Below, in pieces: positions 43,681-54,033 of a stretch of 64,000 nucleotides of DNA. The position numbers and the translations under genes were made by a program. The notes under the pieces were generated by a model. The model did no database searches. It was not told where the DNA came from and saw only the letters and a program-made list of their open reading frames with translations. The DNA is from Alteripontixanthobacter sp. (GTDB lineage: Bacteria > Pseudomonadota > Alphaproteobacteria > Sphingomonadales > Sphingomonadaceae), in contig JBDVPM010000008.1 in NCBI GenBank assembly GCA_039968605.1, positions 2,346,968 through 2,410,967 of the forward strand. Direction: 5' to 3'. Each line of letters begins with the position of its first letter. The first letter of the stretch is position 1.

Positions 43681-44700
43681 CTATATATCGCCACCGGTGA
43701 GGCGCTGGCAAACCAGGTCCAATTGGTCAAGAGTGCTGTAACGAATTGTAACTGCCCCGGACTTCGGATCGGCATCCGGCTTTATCTGCACCGGCAAACC
43801 GATAAATTCCTCCAAATGGCGCTGCACTGCGGCAATATCGGCATTGTCGGCATCGCGATTCGCAGACCTGGCGGTTCGCCGCGTGGGAGATTCGCCCTTC
43901 GGCTCAGGGCCTCGCGCCAGCCTTTCCACGTCACGGACAGACAACCCCTCCCGGGCGGCGCGGCTCGCCAGGGTAATTGCATCGTCATGGCCGATCAGTG
44001 CCCGGGCATGCCCCATCGAGATTTTGTCCTGTTCGACCAGATCGAGCACTTCGGCGGGCAAGGCCAGCAGGCGCTGGAGATTTGCCACGTGACTGCGCGA
44101 TTTGTCGACCAGCTTGGCAATCTCGGCCTGCGTCATGCCTTCATCGTCGGACAGGCGATGATAGGCGCGCGCTTCCTCGACCGGGTTCAGATCTTCGCGT
44201 TGAATGTTTTCGATTAGCGCCAATGCGAGCACTTCGCGTTCGTCCAGATCGCGAACCAGCGCCGGAATTTCGTGCAGTCTGGCCTTTTGCGCGGCCCGCC
44301 AGCGCCGCTCCCCGGCGACCAGTTGATAACGCCCGCCCGCCAGCTGCCGCACGATGATCGGCTGGATCACCCCGCGCGCGGCAATCGAATCCGCCAGTTC
44401 ACCCAGCGCATCCTCATCGAAATATCGGCGGGGTTGGCCCGGCAGCGGCTCAATTGCCGATACGGGAAGCGAAGACACACCCGAACCCTGCGACGCGTCG
44501 CTTTTTAAGGCTTGCGCGGTTTTCGCAGCATCACCGCCCGCGGGAGTGGTGCCTCCGGACTGCCTGACCAGCGGCTCTTCCCGCTGTATTTCGCCCATAA
44601 GAGCGCCCAAACCCTTGCCAAGCTTGCGTTTTTTTTCGGAGGTGCGAGGCGCAGCGGCAATACGAATGGGGTCGCCAGGATCTCCGGAACGGTCGCTCAT
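43681..44700 (-). CDS. parB: Chromosome partitioning protein ParB
   Basis: ParB binds parS and spreads as a CTP-dependent clamp to organise the origin region. The 339-residue protein has an N-terminal LGKGLGALMGE motif, the ParB/Spo0J CTPase domain (LPGQPRRYFDEDALGELADSI, GERRWRAAQKARL), a helix-turn-helix (MTQAEIAKLVDKSRSHVANLQRLL) and a C-terminal dimerisation domain. ATG 44700 overlaps the parA stop as ATGA; a longer in-frame reading start at 45105 lies within parA and is rejected. Four candidate parS sites lie 0.9-3.3 kb upstream. Confidence 0.96.
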   Translation of the reverse strand: MSDRSGDPGDPIRIAAAPRTSEKKRKLGKGLGALMGEIQREEPLVRQSGGTTPAGGDAAKTAQALKSDASQGSGVSSLPVSAIEPLPGQPRRYFDEDALGELADSIAARGVIQPIIVRQLAGGRYQLVAGERRWRAAQKARLHEIPALVRDLDEREVLALALIENIQREDLNPVEEARAYHRLSDDEGMTQAEIAKLVDKSRSHVANLQRLLALPAEVLDLVEQDKISMGHARALIGHDDAITLASRAAREGLSVRDVERLARGPEPKGESPTRRTARSANRDADNADIAAVQRHLEEFIGLPVQIKPDADPKSGAVTIRYSTLDQLDLVCQRLTGGDI

Positions 44701-45473
44701 GCTGCTTTCCTCTTTTCCGGCAGTCGGCCGATCAATTCTCTCGCCAGTGCGATATAGGCGCGGCTGCCCGCACAGCTGTGGTCGTAAACCAAGGCGGGCA
44801 TTCCGTGGCTGGGCGCTTCGGACAGTCTTACATTGCGCGGTATGACCGCCTCGAACACGAGCTGGCCAAGACAATCGCGAACATCGTCCGCCACCTGGTC
44901 GGTCAACCGGTTGCGCCGATCGAACATCGTCAAAACGACACCTATGATGCCTAGATCGGGATTGAATCGTTGCTGAACTCGCTCGACGGTCTGCAACAGC
45001 TGGCTCAGCCCCTCCAGAGCGAAGAATTCGCATTGGAGCGGGACCAACAACGTATCCGCAGCTCCAAGCGCGTTCAAAGTCAGCAAGCCTAGCGACGGGG
45101 GGCAATCGATAAAACAGATGTCGTGCCCACTATGGCGGCCAAGCACGTCGGACAGCCGCGAAGTGCGGTCTTCCACCGAAACAAGTTCGATTTCTGCTCC
45201 GCTTAAATCGACCGTTGCCGGAACGATATCGAGATTTGGAATGTCGGTGGGCTGGATACAGTCACCAAGTTCCGCATCCCCGACCAGCAGATCATAGCTG
45301 GAATCGGCGCGCGCATCCGCCCCCACGCCCATGCCCGTTGATGCGTTTCCTTGCGGATCGAGATCAATGAGCAGTGTGGACCAGCCGGTTGCCGCCATGG
45401 CTGTGGCGATATTGATGGCGGTGGTCGTCTTGCCAACTCCGCCCTTCTGGTTGGCAATCGCGATAGTAATCAT
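44697..45473 (-). CDS. parA: Chromosome partitioning ATPase ParA
   Basis: The 258-residue ParA/Soj ATPase has the deviant Walker A motif NQKGGVGKTTTAINIA at the N-terminus, LIDLDPQGNASTGMGV, and CFIDCPPSLGLLTLNALGA (Walker B). It drives segregation of ParB-parS complexes. ATG 45473 overlaps the rsmG stop as ATGA; the longer in-frame extension upstream is inside rsmG and is rejected. It is the third gene of the mnmG-rsmG-parA-parB operon. Confidence 0.96.
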   Translation of the reverse strand: MITIAIANQKGGVGKTTTAINIATAMAATGWSTLLIDLDPQGNASTGMGVGADARADSSYDLLVGDAELGDCIQPTDIPNLDIVPATVDLSGAEIELVSVEDRTSRLSDVLGRHSGHDICFIDCPPSLGLLTLNALGAADTLLVPLQCEFFALEGLSQLLQTVERVQQRFNPDLGIIGVVLTMFDRRNRLTDQVADDVRDCLGQLVFEAVIPRNVRLSEAPSHGMPALVYDHSCAGSRAYIALARELIGRLPEKRKAA

Positions 45474-46117
45474 GGGTTTGCTCGCACCTCCGCTCGCCGA
45501 CGCGCCTTGAGTTGGCCGACGATAATTCCTGCTTCGGGGTCGGTCTGAGAAGGTTCCACGTGGAACATCTTTCCGAATCGCCCCGGCAGCTCGAGTAATT
45601 CCTGCGCGGCAGACCGCCCCTTGGGCAACAGCCAGCGCGTGCGGCTTGTGGAGAAACGGGAAGATAAGTCGAGCAGCTTGGGCAAGCGAGCGAAGGCTCG
45701 TCCCGATATGACACCGGCCGGGAATGCCTCGACTTGCTCGAGGCGGCGGCCTTCCACTCGGCAGTTTGGAAGATTTAGCTCGTGGGTCATAAGCTTCAGC
45801 CACTCGACCCGGCGCTTGCGCGATTCCACCAGAACCACGGTCCAGTCCGGCCGCATCGCCGCAATCACTAACCCAGGCGGGCCAGCGCCCGAACCCAGAT
45901 CGAGCCACGGGGATGTTTCATGTGAAACATGGTCCAAAAGCTGCGCGCTATCGGCAATATGGCGCTGCCAGATGTGATCCAGTGTTCCACGTGAAACGAG
46001 GTTCTGTTTCTCGTTTTCGGCGACAAGCGCTTTGGTGAACTGCTCCAGCCGCGCATACGCTCGCTCGTCGCAGCGGCTATGGACGAAATCCCGGGCCTCG
46101 TCTTCGGTCTCGATCAT
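45470..46117 (-). CDS. rsmG: 16S rRNA (guanine-527-N7)-methyltransferase RsmG
   Basis: RsmG (GidB) methylates G527 of 16S rRNA using S-adenosylmethionine. The 215-residue protein has the [21 protein letters not shown] start and the SAM-binding [16 protein letters not shown]. Start and stop overlap the neighbouring genes (mnmG stop, parA start) as ATGA. Three candidate parS palindromes lie inside the coding sequence, so its codons are under a second constraint. Confidence 0.95.
   Translation of the reverse strand: MIETEDEARDFVHSRCDERAYARLEQFTKALVAENEKQNLVSRGTLDHIWQRHIADSAQLLDHVSHETSPWLDLGSGAGPPGLVIAAMRPDWTVVLVESRKRRVEWLKLMTHELNLPNCRVEGRRLEQVEAFPAGVISGRAFARLPKLLDLSSRFSTSRTRWLLPKGRSAAQELLELPGRFGKMFHVEPSQTDPEAGIIVGQLKARRRAEVRANP
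45553..45566. promoter_or_regulatory. parS: parS site 1 (inside rsmG)
   Basis: GTTCCACGTGGAAC is a perfect 14 bp palindrome close to the bacterial parS consensus TGTTTCACGTGAAACA. It lies inside rsmG, about 0.85 kb from parB. It translates as part of MFHVEPSQ. Confidence 0.85.
45914..45929. promoter_or_regulatory. parS: parS site 2 (inside rsmG)
   Basis: TGTTTCATGTGAAACA matches the parS consensus TGTTTCACGTGAAACA at 15 of 16 positions; only one central base differs (C to T). It lies inside rsmG and overlaps codons for HVSHETS. Confidence 0.82.
45983..45998. promoter_or_regulatory. parS: parS site 3 (inside rsmG)
   Basis: TGTTCCACGTGAAACG matches the consensus at 14 of 16 positions. It lies inside rsmG and overlaps codons for LVSRGTLD. 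It is an asymmetric copy and probably a weaker site. Confidence 0.75.
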
Positions 46118-47970
46118 GCCGCGCGCCGCTGGTGGCCACGGGCGTGAACCAACAGCGCGGCCAAAGCCGCCGGGGTAATTCCGCGCACGCGCCCGGCATC
46201 TGCGAGCGTAGACGGGCGCGCCGCAGCGAGTCGTTCGACCATCTCGTTGGACAGGCCTGGAACCTGCGCAAACGGATACCCATCGTGCAACTCGACGCCA
46301 TCGCTCGCCCTCAGGTCACGCAGTTCCGCCTCCTGTCGCTCGAGATAGGGCCGATAGCTGGCATCCTCGATCAATTCGCTGACAAGCTCTCCCTCGACCG
46401 GAAATTCTTCTGGCAGCCACTTCGCTAGCGATGCCAGATCGATACCATCATGTCGCAACCAGTCGGACAGGTGTTTTACCCCGCCGTCGCGCCGAACTTC
46501 TACGCCTTCCGCCAGCAATTCGGCAGCATTGGCTTGCTGTTCCAGCGCAGCCGACCCAGCCTCACGCTGAGCTTCGCGCGCCATATACCAGCTCCTGCGG
46601 GGCTCACCGCACATTCCAGCTTCTACTGCCAGACCTGTCAGGCGCGTCGTGGCATTGTTGGCCCGCAGCCGCAGACGATACTCTGCCCGGGAGGTCAGCA
46701 TCCGGTATGGCTCGCTCACGCCGTGCAGGGTAAGGTCATCGAGCATCACGCCGATATAACTGTTGGCCCGGTCCAGTTTGACCGCTTGGCGCGATGTGAC
46801 GACCGCCGCAGCATGCATCCCCGCCACAAGTCCTTGCGCTGCAGCCTCTTCATAGCCCGTCGTCCCATTGATCTGCCCGGCGCAATAGAGACCGGAAATG
46901 GCGCGCAGTTCCAGTGTCGGGCGCAGAGCACGCGGATCGATATGGTCATACTCCACGGCATAGCCTGGAACCGCCATCTCCACCCGCCCAAGCCCGTCCA
47001 TAGTCCGCAACATGGCGAGCTGGACATCGACGGGTAGCGAGGTGGAAATACCGTTGGGATAGACCAGCGGCGTCGCCAACCCTTCGGGCTCTAAAAAAAC
47101 CTGGTGCCCTTCGCGGTCGCCGAACCGATGGATCTTGTCCTCGATCGAGGGGCAATAGCGCGGTCCCGCTGCATCGATAGCGCCACTGAATAGCGGCGAT
47201 CGGTCGAGATTTGCGCGAATTATATCGTGGCCCCGGCGGTTCGTGCGGGTGCTGGCGCAAAACACCTGCGGGTTGGCCCTGCCTTTGCTCAACGGCGACA
47301 TGTTCCACATCTCGCTGTCGGACGGCTGTTCTTCGAGGCTGGCCCAGTCGATCGTGCGGCCATCCAGCCTTGGAGGAGTGCCCGTCTTCAAGCGAGCCAT
47401 CGGAAGATCGGCACCGCGTAGCTGGTCTGCCAGGCGGAGGGCAGCGTTCTCACCGATACGCCCTCCTTCGAAGGTCTCCTCACCTCGGAACAGCTTGCCG
47501 CCCAGAAAAGTGCCGGTGCACAGGATAACGGCCCCGGCATGCAATACGGTTCCGTCGGAAAGCTTGAGCCCGCCGATGCGGTCCTGCGCGAACACCAGCT
47601 CCGCCGCTTCACCGGCAATGAGCTCTAGACCATCCTGCGCCGCAACCATCCGCTGCACAGCGGCCTTGAACAGGTCCCGGTCCGCCTGAATCCGCGGACC
47701 CCATACGGCGCTCCCCTTGGAGCGATTGAGCATCCGGTAATGGATCGCGGCAGCGTCGGCCGCACGGCCAATCAATCCGTCCAGCGCATCGGTTTCGCGC
47801 ACCAGATGGCCCTTGCCCAGCCCGCCAATGGCCGGGTTGCAGCTCATCGCACCTATGGCATCGAGGTCGAAGCTGACCAGGCCGGTGCGCGCGCCCATCC
47901 GCGCAGAGGCCGCAGCAGCCTCCACGCCGGCATGGCCGCCGCCGATAACAAGAACGTCATATTCGCGCAT
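46114..47970 (-). CDS. mnmG: tRNA uridine-5-carboxymethylaminomethyl modification enzyme MnmG
   Basis: MnmG (GidA) works with MnmE to install cmnm5 on U34 of some tRNAs, using FAD. The 618-residue protein starts [19 protein letters not shown] (FAD motif GGGHAG) and has the [13 protein letters not shown] and [13 protein letters not shown] motifs and a C-terminal helical domain. ATG 47970 is better than a GTG at 47991 because MnmG normally starts just before the GGGHAG. It is the first gene of mnmG-rsmG-parA-parB. mnmE lies upstream across a 67 bp gap that contains parS site 4. Confidence 0.96.
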   Translation of the reverse strand: MREYDVLVIGGGHAGVEAAAASARMGARTGLVSFDLDAIGAMSCNPAIGGLGKGHLVRETDALDGLIGRAADAAAIHYRMLNRSKGSAVWGPRIQADRDLFKAAVQRMVAAQDGLELIAGEAAELVFAQDRIGGLKLSDGTVLHAGAVILCTGTFLGGKLFRGEETFEGGRIGENAALRLADQLRGADLPMARLKTGTPPRLDGRTIDWASLEEQPSDSEMWNMSPLSKGRANPQVFCASTRTNRRGHDIIRANLDRSPLFSGAIDAAGPRYCPSIEDKIHRFGDREGHQVFLEPEGLATPLVYPNGISTSLPVDVQLAMLRTMDGLGRVEMAVPGYAVEYDHIDPRALRPTLELRAISGLYCAGQINGTTGYEEAAAQGLVAGMHAAAVVTSRQAVKLDRANSYIGVMLDDLTLHGVSEPYRMLTSRAEYRLRLRANNATTRLTGLAVEAGMCGEPRRSWYMAREAQREAGSAALEQQANAAELLAEGVEVRRDGGVKHLSDWLRHDGIDLASLAKWLPEEFPVEGELVSELIEDASYRPYLERQEAELRDLRASDGVELHDGYPFAQVPGLSNEMVERLAAARPSTLADAGRVRGITPAALAALLVHARGHQRRAA

Positions 47971-48020
47971 GACGCCGAGATAGCGAGCCACATCGGCCGG
48001 GTCAAAGATGTTTGGCGCAG

Positions 48021-48036
48021 TGTTTCACGTGGAACA
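48021..48036. promoter_or_regulatory. parS: parS site 4 (between mnmG and mnmE)
   Basis: TGTTTCACGTGGAACA matches the parS consensus at 15 of 16 positions. It lies in the 67 bp gap between mnmG start and mnmE stop. It is the only one of the four outside coding sequence. Confidence 0.85.
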
Positions 48037-48037
48037 C

Positions 48038-49312
48038 CTATTTTCCGATACAGAATCGCCCGAACAGCGCGTCCAGCATATCCTCTGTCGAGGCGCGGCC
48101 AGTCAATGTATCGAAAGCCTTGCGCGCCACTCTCAGTCCCTCGGCAACCAGCAGCGGATCGGTCTCCGTATCGGCCCCGTCCAAACCGCCTATTGCCGAT
48201 CCAAGTAAATCGCGCTGCCGAGCGTTCAAAGCCACCTGACCAGCCGCAGGCATCACGCCGCGAGCATGGTCGATCAGCGACAGCTTCAGTTCGTCCATCC
48301 CCGCGCCCGTAATCGCCGATACAGCAAAATCGGGCTTTACCTTGCTTCGGGTGTTGGACTGGTCGGCCATGGCGGCAATCTCCCACGCAGCCTCCGGTCC
48401 CTCGCCTTCCGGCCCCAACCACAGAACCAGATCGGCCAATGCAACCGCCCCGGCCGCGCGCTCGATCCCGACCTGTTCGATGATATCGTCGGTTCGCTCG
48501 CGCAGTCCCGCCGTATCGACAAAGGAAAACGGCACGCCCTCCATCGCCACCGATCGTTCGATTACGTCGCGAGTGGTGCCTTCGATGGGAGAGGTAATCG
48601 CCGCTTCATCCTCCACCAGCGCATTGAACAATGTCGATTTTCCGGAATTCGGCGGTCCGGCCAGCACGACCCTGTAGCCCTCGCGCAGCCGTTCGGCTCG
48701 CGGTCCATCTTGCCAGCTGCGAATCTCCTCCGCCAGCTGCGCTACATCGCCGCGAAACGCACTTGGCAACTCCGAAACATCGTCTTCGTCATCGAAATCG
48801 AGCGCTGCCTCGACTTGGGCGGAGAAGGACAACAGGCGCTGGAGCCATCGCTCAACCTGGTCCGACAGCACTCCCTCGCTCAGGGCCAACGCCGCGCGGC
48901 GCTGCAATTCGGTTTCGGCTTGCAGCAAGTCGGCGAGCCCTTCGGCCTCCGCCAGATCCATCCGGCCATTGGTAAAGGCACGCCGGGTAAATTCCCCCGG
49001 CTCGGCCTTGCGCAGCCCGAACATTTCGCCAAGCGCATCTTCAACCGCCGCAATGATCGCCCTGCCGCCATGCAGGTGCAACTCTGCCATATCCTCCCCG
49101 GTCACAGTTTTTGGCCCGGGGAGCCATAATATCAGCGCCCGGTCGAGGAGATCGCCGGACTTATCGCGCAGGCTCCTCAGGCTCGCTCGCCGCGGTTCCG
49201 GCAAACCGCCCGCCAGCCTTTCCAACACGGCAGAGGCATCGGTGCCGCTTACCCGGACGACAGCGATCCCCGCCGGCGGCGCACCGCTGGAAAGAGCAAA
49301 TATAGTTTCCAT
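48038..49312 (-). CDS. mnmE: tRNA modification GTPase MnmE
   Basis: MnmE (TrmE) is the GTPase partner of MnmG. The 424-residue protein has the N-terminal METIFALSSGAPPAGIAVVRVSG domain, the G1 motif AGPPNSGKSTL, GTTRDVIER and DTAGLRE, and ends with the conserved FCIGK, whose cysteine is Cys422. It lies in the same direction as mnmG, which is separated by 67 bp containing a parS site. It is somewhat shorter than the usual 450 residues. Confidence 0.96.
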   Translation of the reverse strand: METIFALSSGAPPAGIAVVRVSGTDASAVLERLAGGLPEPRRASLRSLRDKSGDLLDRALILWLPGPKTVTGEDMAELHLHGGRAIIAAVEDALGEMFGLRKAEPGEFTRRAFTNGRMDLAEAEGLADLLQAETELQRRAALALSEGVLSDQVERWLQRLLSFSAQVEAALDFDDEDDVSELPSAFRGDVAQLAEEIRSWQDGPRAERLREGYRVVLAGPPNSGKSTLFNALVEDEAAITSPIEGTTRDVIERSVAMEGVPFSFVDTAGLRERTDDIIEQVGIERAAGAVALADLVLWLGPEGEGPEAAWEIAAMADQSNTRSKVKPDFAVSAITGAGMDELKLSLIDHARGVMPAAGQVALNARQRDLLGSAIGGLDGADTETDPLLVAEGLRVARKAFDTLTGRASTEDMLDALFGRFCIGK

Positions 49313-49340
49313 TCAGTGTGTTATACGATATTCTCGGCCA

Positions 49341-49610
49341 TCAACCCTTGTCGCGCTTGGGCTTGGCCGAACCTCCGTCTCCAGCCGCCTTCATGCTGCC
49401 TTCGACGAAATTCTGGAACATTTTTAGTCCCATCTGGCCCATCGGTGCCATCGTCCGGGCGATTTCCTGCAGTTGATCGGGGTTGGTTACGCCCTTCATC
49501 GCATTGGTCAGATTATCGACATAGACGTCATTTGCCTTACCCACATCGGGCAGCCCCATAAAGCTGCGCGCCTCTTCCGGCGTGCAGTCGATTTCGATTT
49601 GGACCTTCAT
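49341..49610 (-). CDS. Small DUF6489-like protein
   Basis: The 89-residue protein begins MKVQIEIDCTPEEARSFMGLPDV and ends in a Gly/Lys-rich tail, with a helical middle (LQEIARTMAPMGQMGLKMFQNFVEGSMKAAG). ATG 49610 is preceded by GGAGGAA, which decides the start over a longer reading. It resembles small alphaproteobacterial proteins I recall annotated as DUF6489, but I cannot confirm the family. The phasin-like helices and its position before mnmE are the only other clues. Confidence 0.75.
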   Translation of the reverse strand: MKVQIEIDCTPEEARSFMGLPDVGKANDVYVDNLTNAMKGVTNPDQLQEIARTMAPMGQMGLKMFQNFVEGSMKAAGDGGSAKPKRDKG

Positions 49611-49730
49611 GGCGTTTCCTCCGTTTCTATGTTCGAGCCTTGCGCCCCAATCTGGGTTTGGCAAGGGTTGGCCACAAGGTAAGCGTGCCGAACCGGTGGG
49701 TTTGGCCTGACGAATGACGGAGGATTATCG

Positions 49731-50429
49731 ATGAGCGAGACAGTCAACATAGAAACCCTGAACGGCGAAGACAGCTTTTCCGCCTATGTCGCCCGGCCAG
49801 CCAGCGATCCGAAAGCGTCAATCATCGTAATCCAGGAAATCTTCGGCGTTAATGCAGGCATCCGCCGAAAATGCGACAAGTTGGCCGAGGATGGATATCT
49901 TGCGGTTGCCCCCGATCTGTTCTGGCGTTTGGAACCCGGACTGGAACTCGACCCCGATATCGAACCGGAAATGGAGCGCGCGCTAGATCTGTTCGGCAAG
50001 TACAACCCCGATGAAGGCGTCAAGGATATCGAGGCGACTATTCACTGGGTCCGGCGCGAGGCTGGTGTGCCAAAGGTCGGCTGCGTCGGGTACTGCCTGG
50101 GCGGAAAGCTTGCCTATATGACCGCAGCGCGAACCGATATCGATTGCTCGGTCGGCTATTACGGCGTGATGATCGACCAGATGTTGAACGAGAAACACGC
50201 TATTGCACATCCGCTGCTGCTGCATGTCCCCACGGACGATCATTTCGTGGACAAGGATGCGCAAAAGGCGATGCATGAGGGGCTGGACGATCACCCGAAG
50301 GTGACCCTTTACGATTACGACGGCCTCGATCACGGTTTTGCCACCGAACACGGTAAGCGCCGCGACGAGGAAGGCGCGCAATTGGCGGATAAGCGAACCG
50401 AGGAATTTTTCGAGACGCATCTTGGCTAA
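49731..50429 (+). CDS. Dienelactone hydrolase family protein
   Basis: This 232-residue alpha/beta hydrolase has the nucleophile motif GYCLGG with Cys122, an aspartate in VPTDDHFVDKD (170 or 174) and His201 in GLDHGF, the Cys-Asp-His triad of dienelactone hydrolases. The N-terminal IIVIQEIFGVNAGIRR is typical of the family. It overlaps the next gene by 8 bp and is divergent from the DUF6489-like gene. Substrate is unknown. Confidence 0.9.
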   Translation: MSETVNIETLNGEDSFSAYVARPASDPKASIIVIQEIFGVNAGIRRKCDKLAEDGYLAVAPDLFWRLEPGLELDPDIEPEMERALDLFGKYNPDEGVKDIEATIHWVRREAGVPKVGCVGYCLGGKLAYMTAARTDIDCSVGYYGVMIDQMLNEKHAIAHPLLLHVPTDDHFVDKDAQKAMHEGLDDHPKVTLYDYDGLDHGFATEHGKRRDEEGAQLADKRTEEFFETHLG

Positions 50430-52044
50430 AGCGGGCCCGGCGCAGGTTTTCGCACCGCGTTATCTGATCCCTGCCCTGCTGATCGGCTCGGCGTTCGGGA
50501 CGGCTTTTATCCTGCCAGGCCTGTGGGGCGTCGGCACGGCTATCCTGCTGGCAATTCTCGCCGCCATTGCGCTCTACGATTTCTTTCAGACCGACCACAC
50601 CCTGTGGCGCAATTACCCATTGCTGGCGCGAGGCCGGTGGGTAATGGAAGACATCCGGCCTTTCGCGCAGGCCTATATCGTCGAGGACGATCTGGAAGGC
50701 CGCCCTTTCAGCCACCAGGAACGCGCGCTCGTCTATGCCCGCGCAAAGGGCGATCTCGACAGTCATCCGATGGGCACCGAGCTGGATGTCTATTCGGACG
50801 AATATGAGTGGCTCGGCCATTCCATCGTGCCCAATGACAGCGCGCCGCAGGATTGGCGGCTCGATATTGGCGGTCCAGGCTGCGCGAAGCCATATTCCAG
50901 CGCGCTGCTCAACATTTCCGCGATGAGCTTCGGGTCGTTGTCGGCCAAGGCGATCGAGGCTTTGAATACCGGAGCGGCTATGGGCGACTTCGCGCATAAC
51001 ACCGGCGAAGGCAGCATCAGCAAATACCACCGCGCTCATGGCGGCGACCTGATCTGGGAGATCGGCAGCGGCTATTTCGGATGCAGAACCGATGATGGCG
51101 GATTCGATCCGGCGAAATTTGCCGACAATGCCTCGGGCGAGCAGGTCAAGATGATCGAGATCAAGCTGAGCCAGGGCGCAAAGCCCGGCCATGGGGGCGT
51201 GCTTCCCGGTCGCAAGGTCACCGAAGAGATTGCCGAAGCGCGCGGAATCGCGGTTGGCGAGGATTGCAATTCACCCGCAGCACATTCCACCTTCTCCACC
51301 CCGATCCAGATGCTCGAATGGATCGCCCGGTTGCGCGATCTTTCGGGCGCAAAACCGGTTGGCATCAAACTGTGCGTAGGCCAGCCCCACGAGGTGTTCG
51401 CAATTGCCAAGGCCATGCTGGAAACCGGCATCGCGCCCGATTTCATCACCGTGGACGGCGCCGAAGGCGGCACGGGCGCGGCTCCGCTGGAGCTGAGCAA
51501 TTCGGTGGGAATGCCGCTGCGCGAAGGAACGATCATGGTCCGCAATGCGCTCGTCGGAGCCGGGCTCAAAAGCCGGGTAAAGATCGGCGCGTCGGGCAAG
51601 ATTCACTCCGGCGCACAAATGGCCAAGGCCTTCGCGATGGGCGCGGATTGGTGCAACGCTGCGCGGCCCTTCATGTTCTCGCTCGGCTGCGTGCAATCGA
51701 TGCAATGTCACACCGGCGAATGTCCCACCGGGGTGGCGACGCAGAAGGCGTGGCGTCAGCAAGGCCTGGTGATCGAGGACAAGGCCCCGCGAGTGGCGCG
51801 GTTCCAGAAACAGACGCTGCATAGCTTGCGCGAGATAGTCGTTGCGATGGGGCTGAATTCGCCCTGGGAAATCCGGCCGCATGATATGCGCGAAAGGCTC
51901 AACGGGGCGAAATCCGATGCTATCGATACGATCTACGAATTCGTCGAGGAAGGCGCATTGCTGAACGATCCCGATGCCACTGAGCTCGGTGGCTACTGGC
52001 ACGCCTCTCGGGCCGACAGTTTCAACAGGCAGAATCAGGCATAG
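50422..52044 (+). CDS. FMN-binding glutamate synthase family protein (GltB-like), membrane associated
   Basis: The 540-residue protein has two N-terminal hydrophobic segments (LIPALLIGSAFGTAFILPG and VGTAILLAILAAIALYDF) followed by the FMN-binding glutamate synthase domain, with SFGSLSAKAIEALN, NTGEGSISKYH and a CHTGECPTGVATQ cysteine block. The start is inferred as TTG at 50422, 8 bp inside the dienelactone hydrolase gene; no good ATG exists nearby. It lacks the glutaminase and C-terminal domains of GltB, so the reaction is probably a different FMN oxidoreduction. Confidence 0.85.
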   Translation: MAKAGPAQVFAPRYLIPALLIGSAFGTAFILPGLWGVGTAILLAILAAIALYDFFQTDHTLWRNYPLLARGRWVMEDIRPFAQAYIVEDDLEGRPFSHQERALVYARAKGDLDSHPMGTELDVYSDEYEWLGHSIVPNDSAPQDWRLDIGGPGCAKPYSSALLNISAMSFGSLSAKAIEALNTGAAMGDFAHNTGEGSISKYHRAHGGDLIWEIGSGYFGCRTDDGGFDPAKFADNASGEQVKMIEIKLSQGAKPGHGGVLPGRKVTEEIAEARGIAVGEDCNSPAAHSTFSTPIQMLEWIARLRDLSGAKPVGIKLCVGQPHEVFAIAKAMLETGIAPDFITVDGAEGGTGAAPLELSNSVGMPLREGTIMVRNALVGAGLKSRVKIGASGKIHSGAQMAKAFAMGADWCNAARPFMFSLGCVQSMQCHTGECPTGVATQKAWRQQGLVIEDKAPRVARFQKQTLHSLREIVVAMGLNSPWEIRPHDMRERLNGAKSDAIDTIYEFVEEGALLNDPDATELGGYWHASRADSFNRQNQA

Positions 52045-52588
52045 AGCGGTCTAGGCCGAGGTGGCGACGCACGAAATCCACTCTTTCACCGACCGGTGCA
52101 GTCGGCAGATCGATCAACGAATAGCCATAGCGGCGCCATGCGCTGGACACGGCCTCGTCGCTCGCAGCCGCTTCTTCGAGGGTCTGGATACGCTCGGCAT
52201 CGGATCGGTAGATTTCCGGCCATACCGGCGCACGAAACACCGGACCGTGATAGCGGACCGTCCGGCAGGCATGGTCCAGCTGATCGGACACCGGCAAGCC
52301 GGACACTTCGAGAAACCCGGCCACATCGGGTAATCCGCGGTCGAACAGGATGGTGGCGGTCTGCGCTGCCCTATCCGCATATTCCTCAAGATGGGCTGCC
52401 GCCATCGCATCGGCAAAACCCAGCGGATCGCCTGCGCGCAATTCCATCCCGCCCGGTGCCTGCAATATGCGGCGCGCAACTTCGTGCGAAACGACGAATC
52501 CGATATCTTCCAGCCGTTTCAGCAGGGTTGTCTTGCCCGCCCCCGGCGCGCCGGTAATGACCGCGTGCCGGGGCGAGCCGTGAGCCAT
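52022..52588 (-). CDS. Small P-loop ATPase/kinase-like protein
   Basis: This 188-residue AAA/NadR-like protein begins with the Walker A motif GAPGAGKTTLLKRL and has SHEVARRILQ and FDRGLPDVAGFL, a nucleoside-kinase-like pattern. It starts one base after the rho stop and is in the same direction, so it may be co-transcribed from rho. Its 3' end overlaps the GltB-like gene by 23 bp in the opposite direction. The substrate is unknown. Confidence 0.82.
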   Translation of the reverse strand: MAHGSPRHAVITGAPGAGKTTLLKRLEDIGFVVSHEVARRILQAPGGMELRAGDPLGFADAMAAAHLEEYADRAAQTATILFDRGLPDVAGFLEVSGLPVSDQLDHACRTVRYHGPVFRAPVWPEIYRSDAERIQTLEEAAASDEAVSSAWRRYGYSLIDLPTAPVGERVDFVRRHLGLDRSMPDSAC

Positions 52589-52589
52589 G

Positions 52590-53855
<1,266 letters not shown>

Positions 53856-54033
53856 TGTCTTCAATATTCCATTTCGGGTGTTTTGGCCGACCGGTCAGTA
53901 AGGGCTTGGAGAAAGCAGACCCGGATCCGGCTATGCGCGCGGTATCCGAATGTCGGTAGGTGGATTTGCGTTACGCCCCGCGGCGCGGTGCGTCAATTCG
54001 CTTTGCGCCGAGGCGGTGGTGAAAGCCGGACGA

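Noticed and set aside
45553-45566. Palindrome considered as a terminator
   Set aside because: It lies inside rsmG, has no T-run, and matches the parS consensus together with three sister sites.
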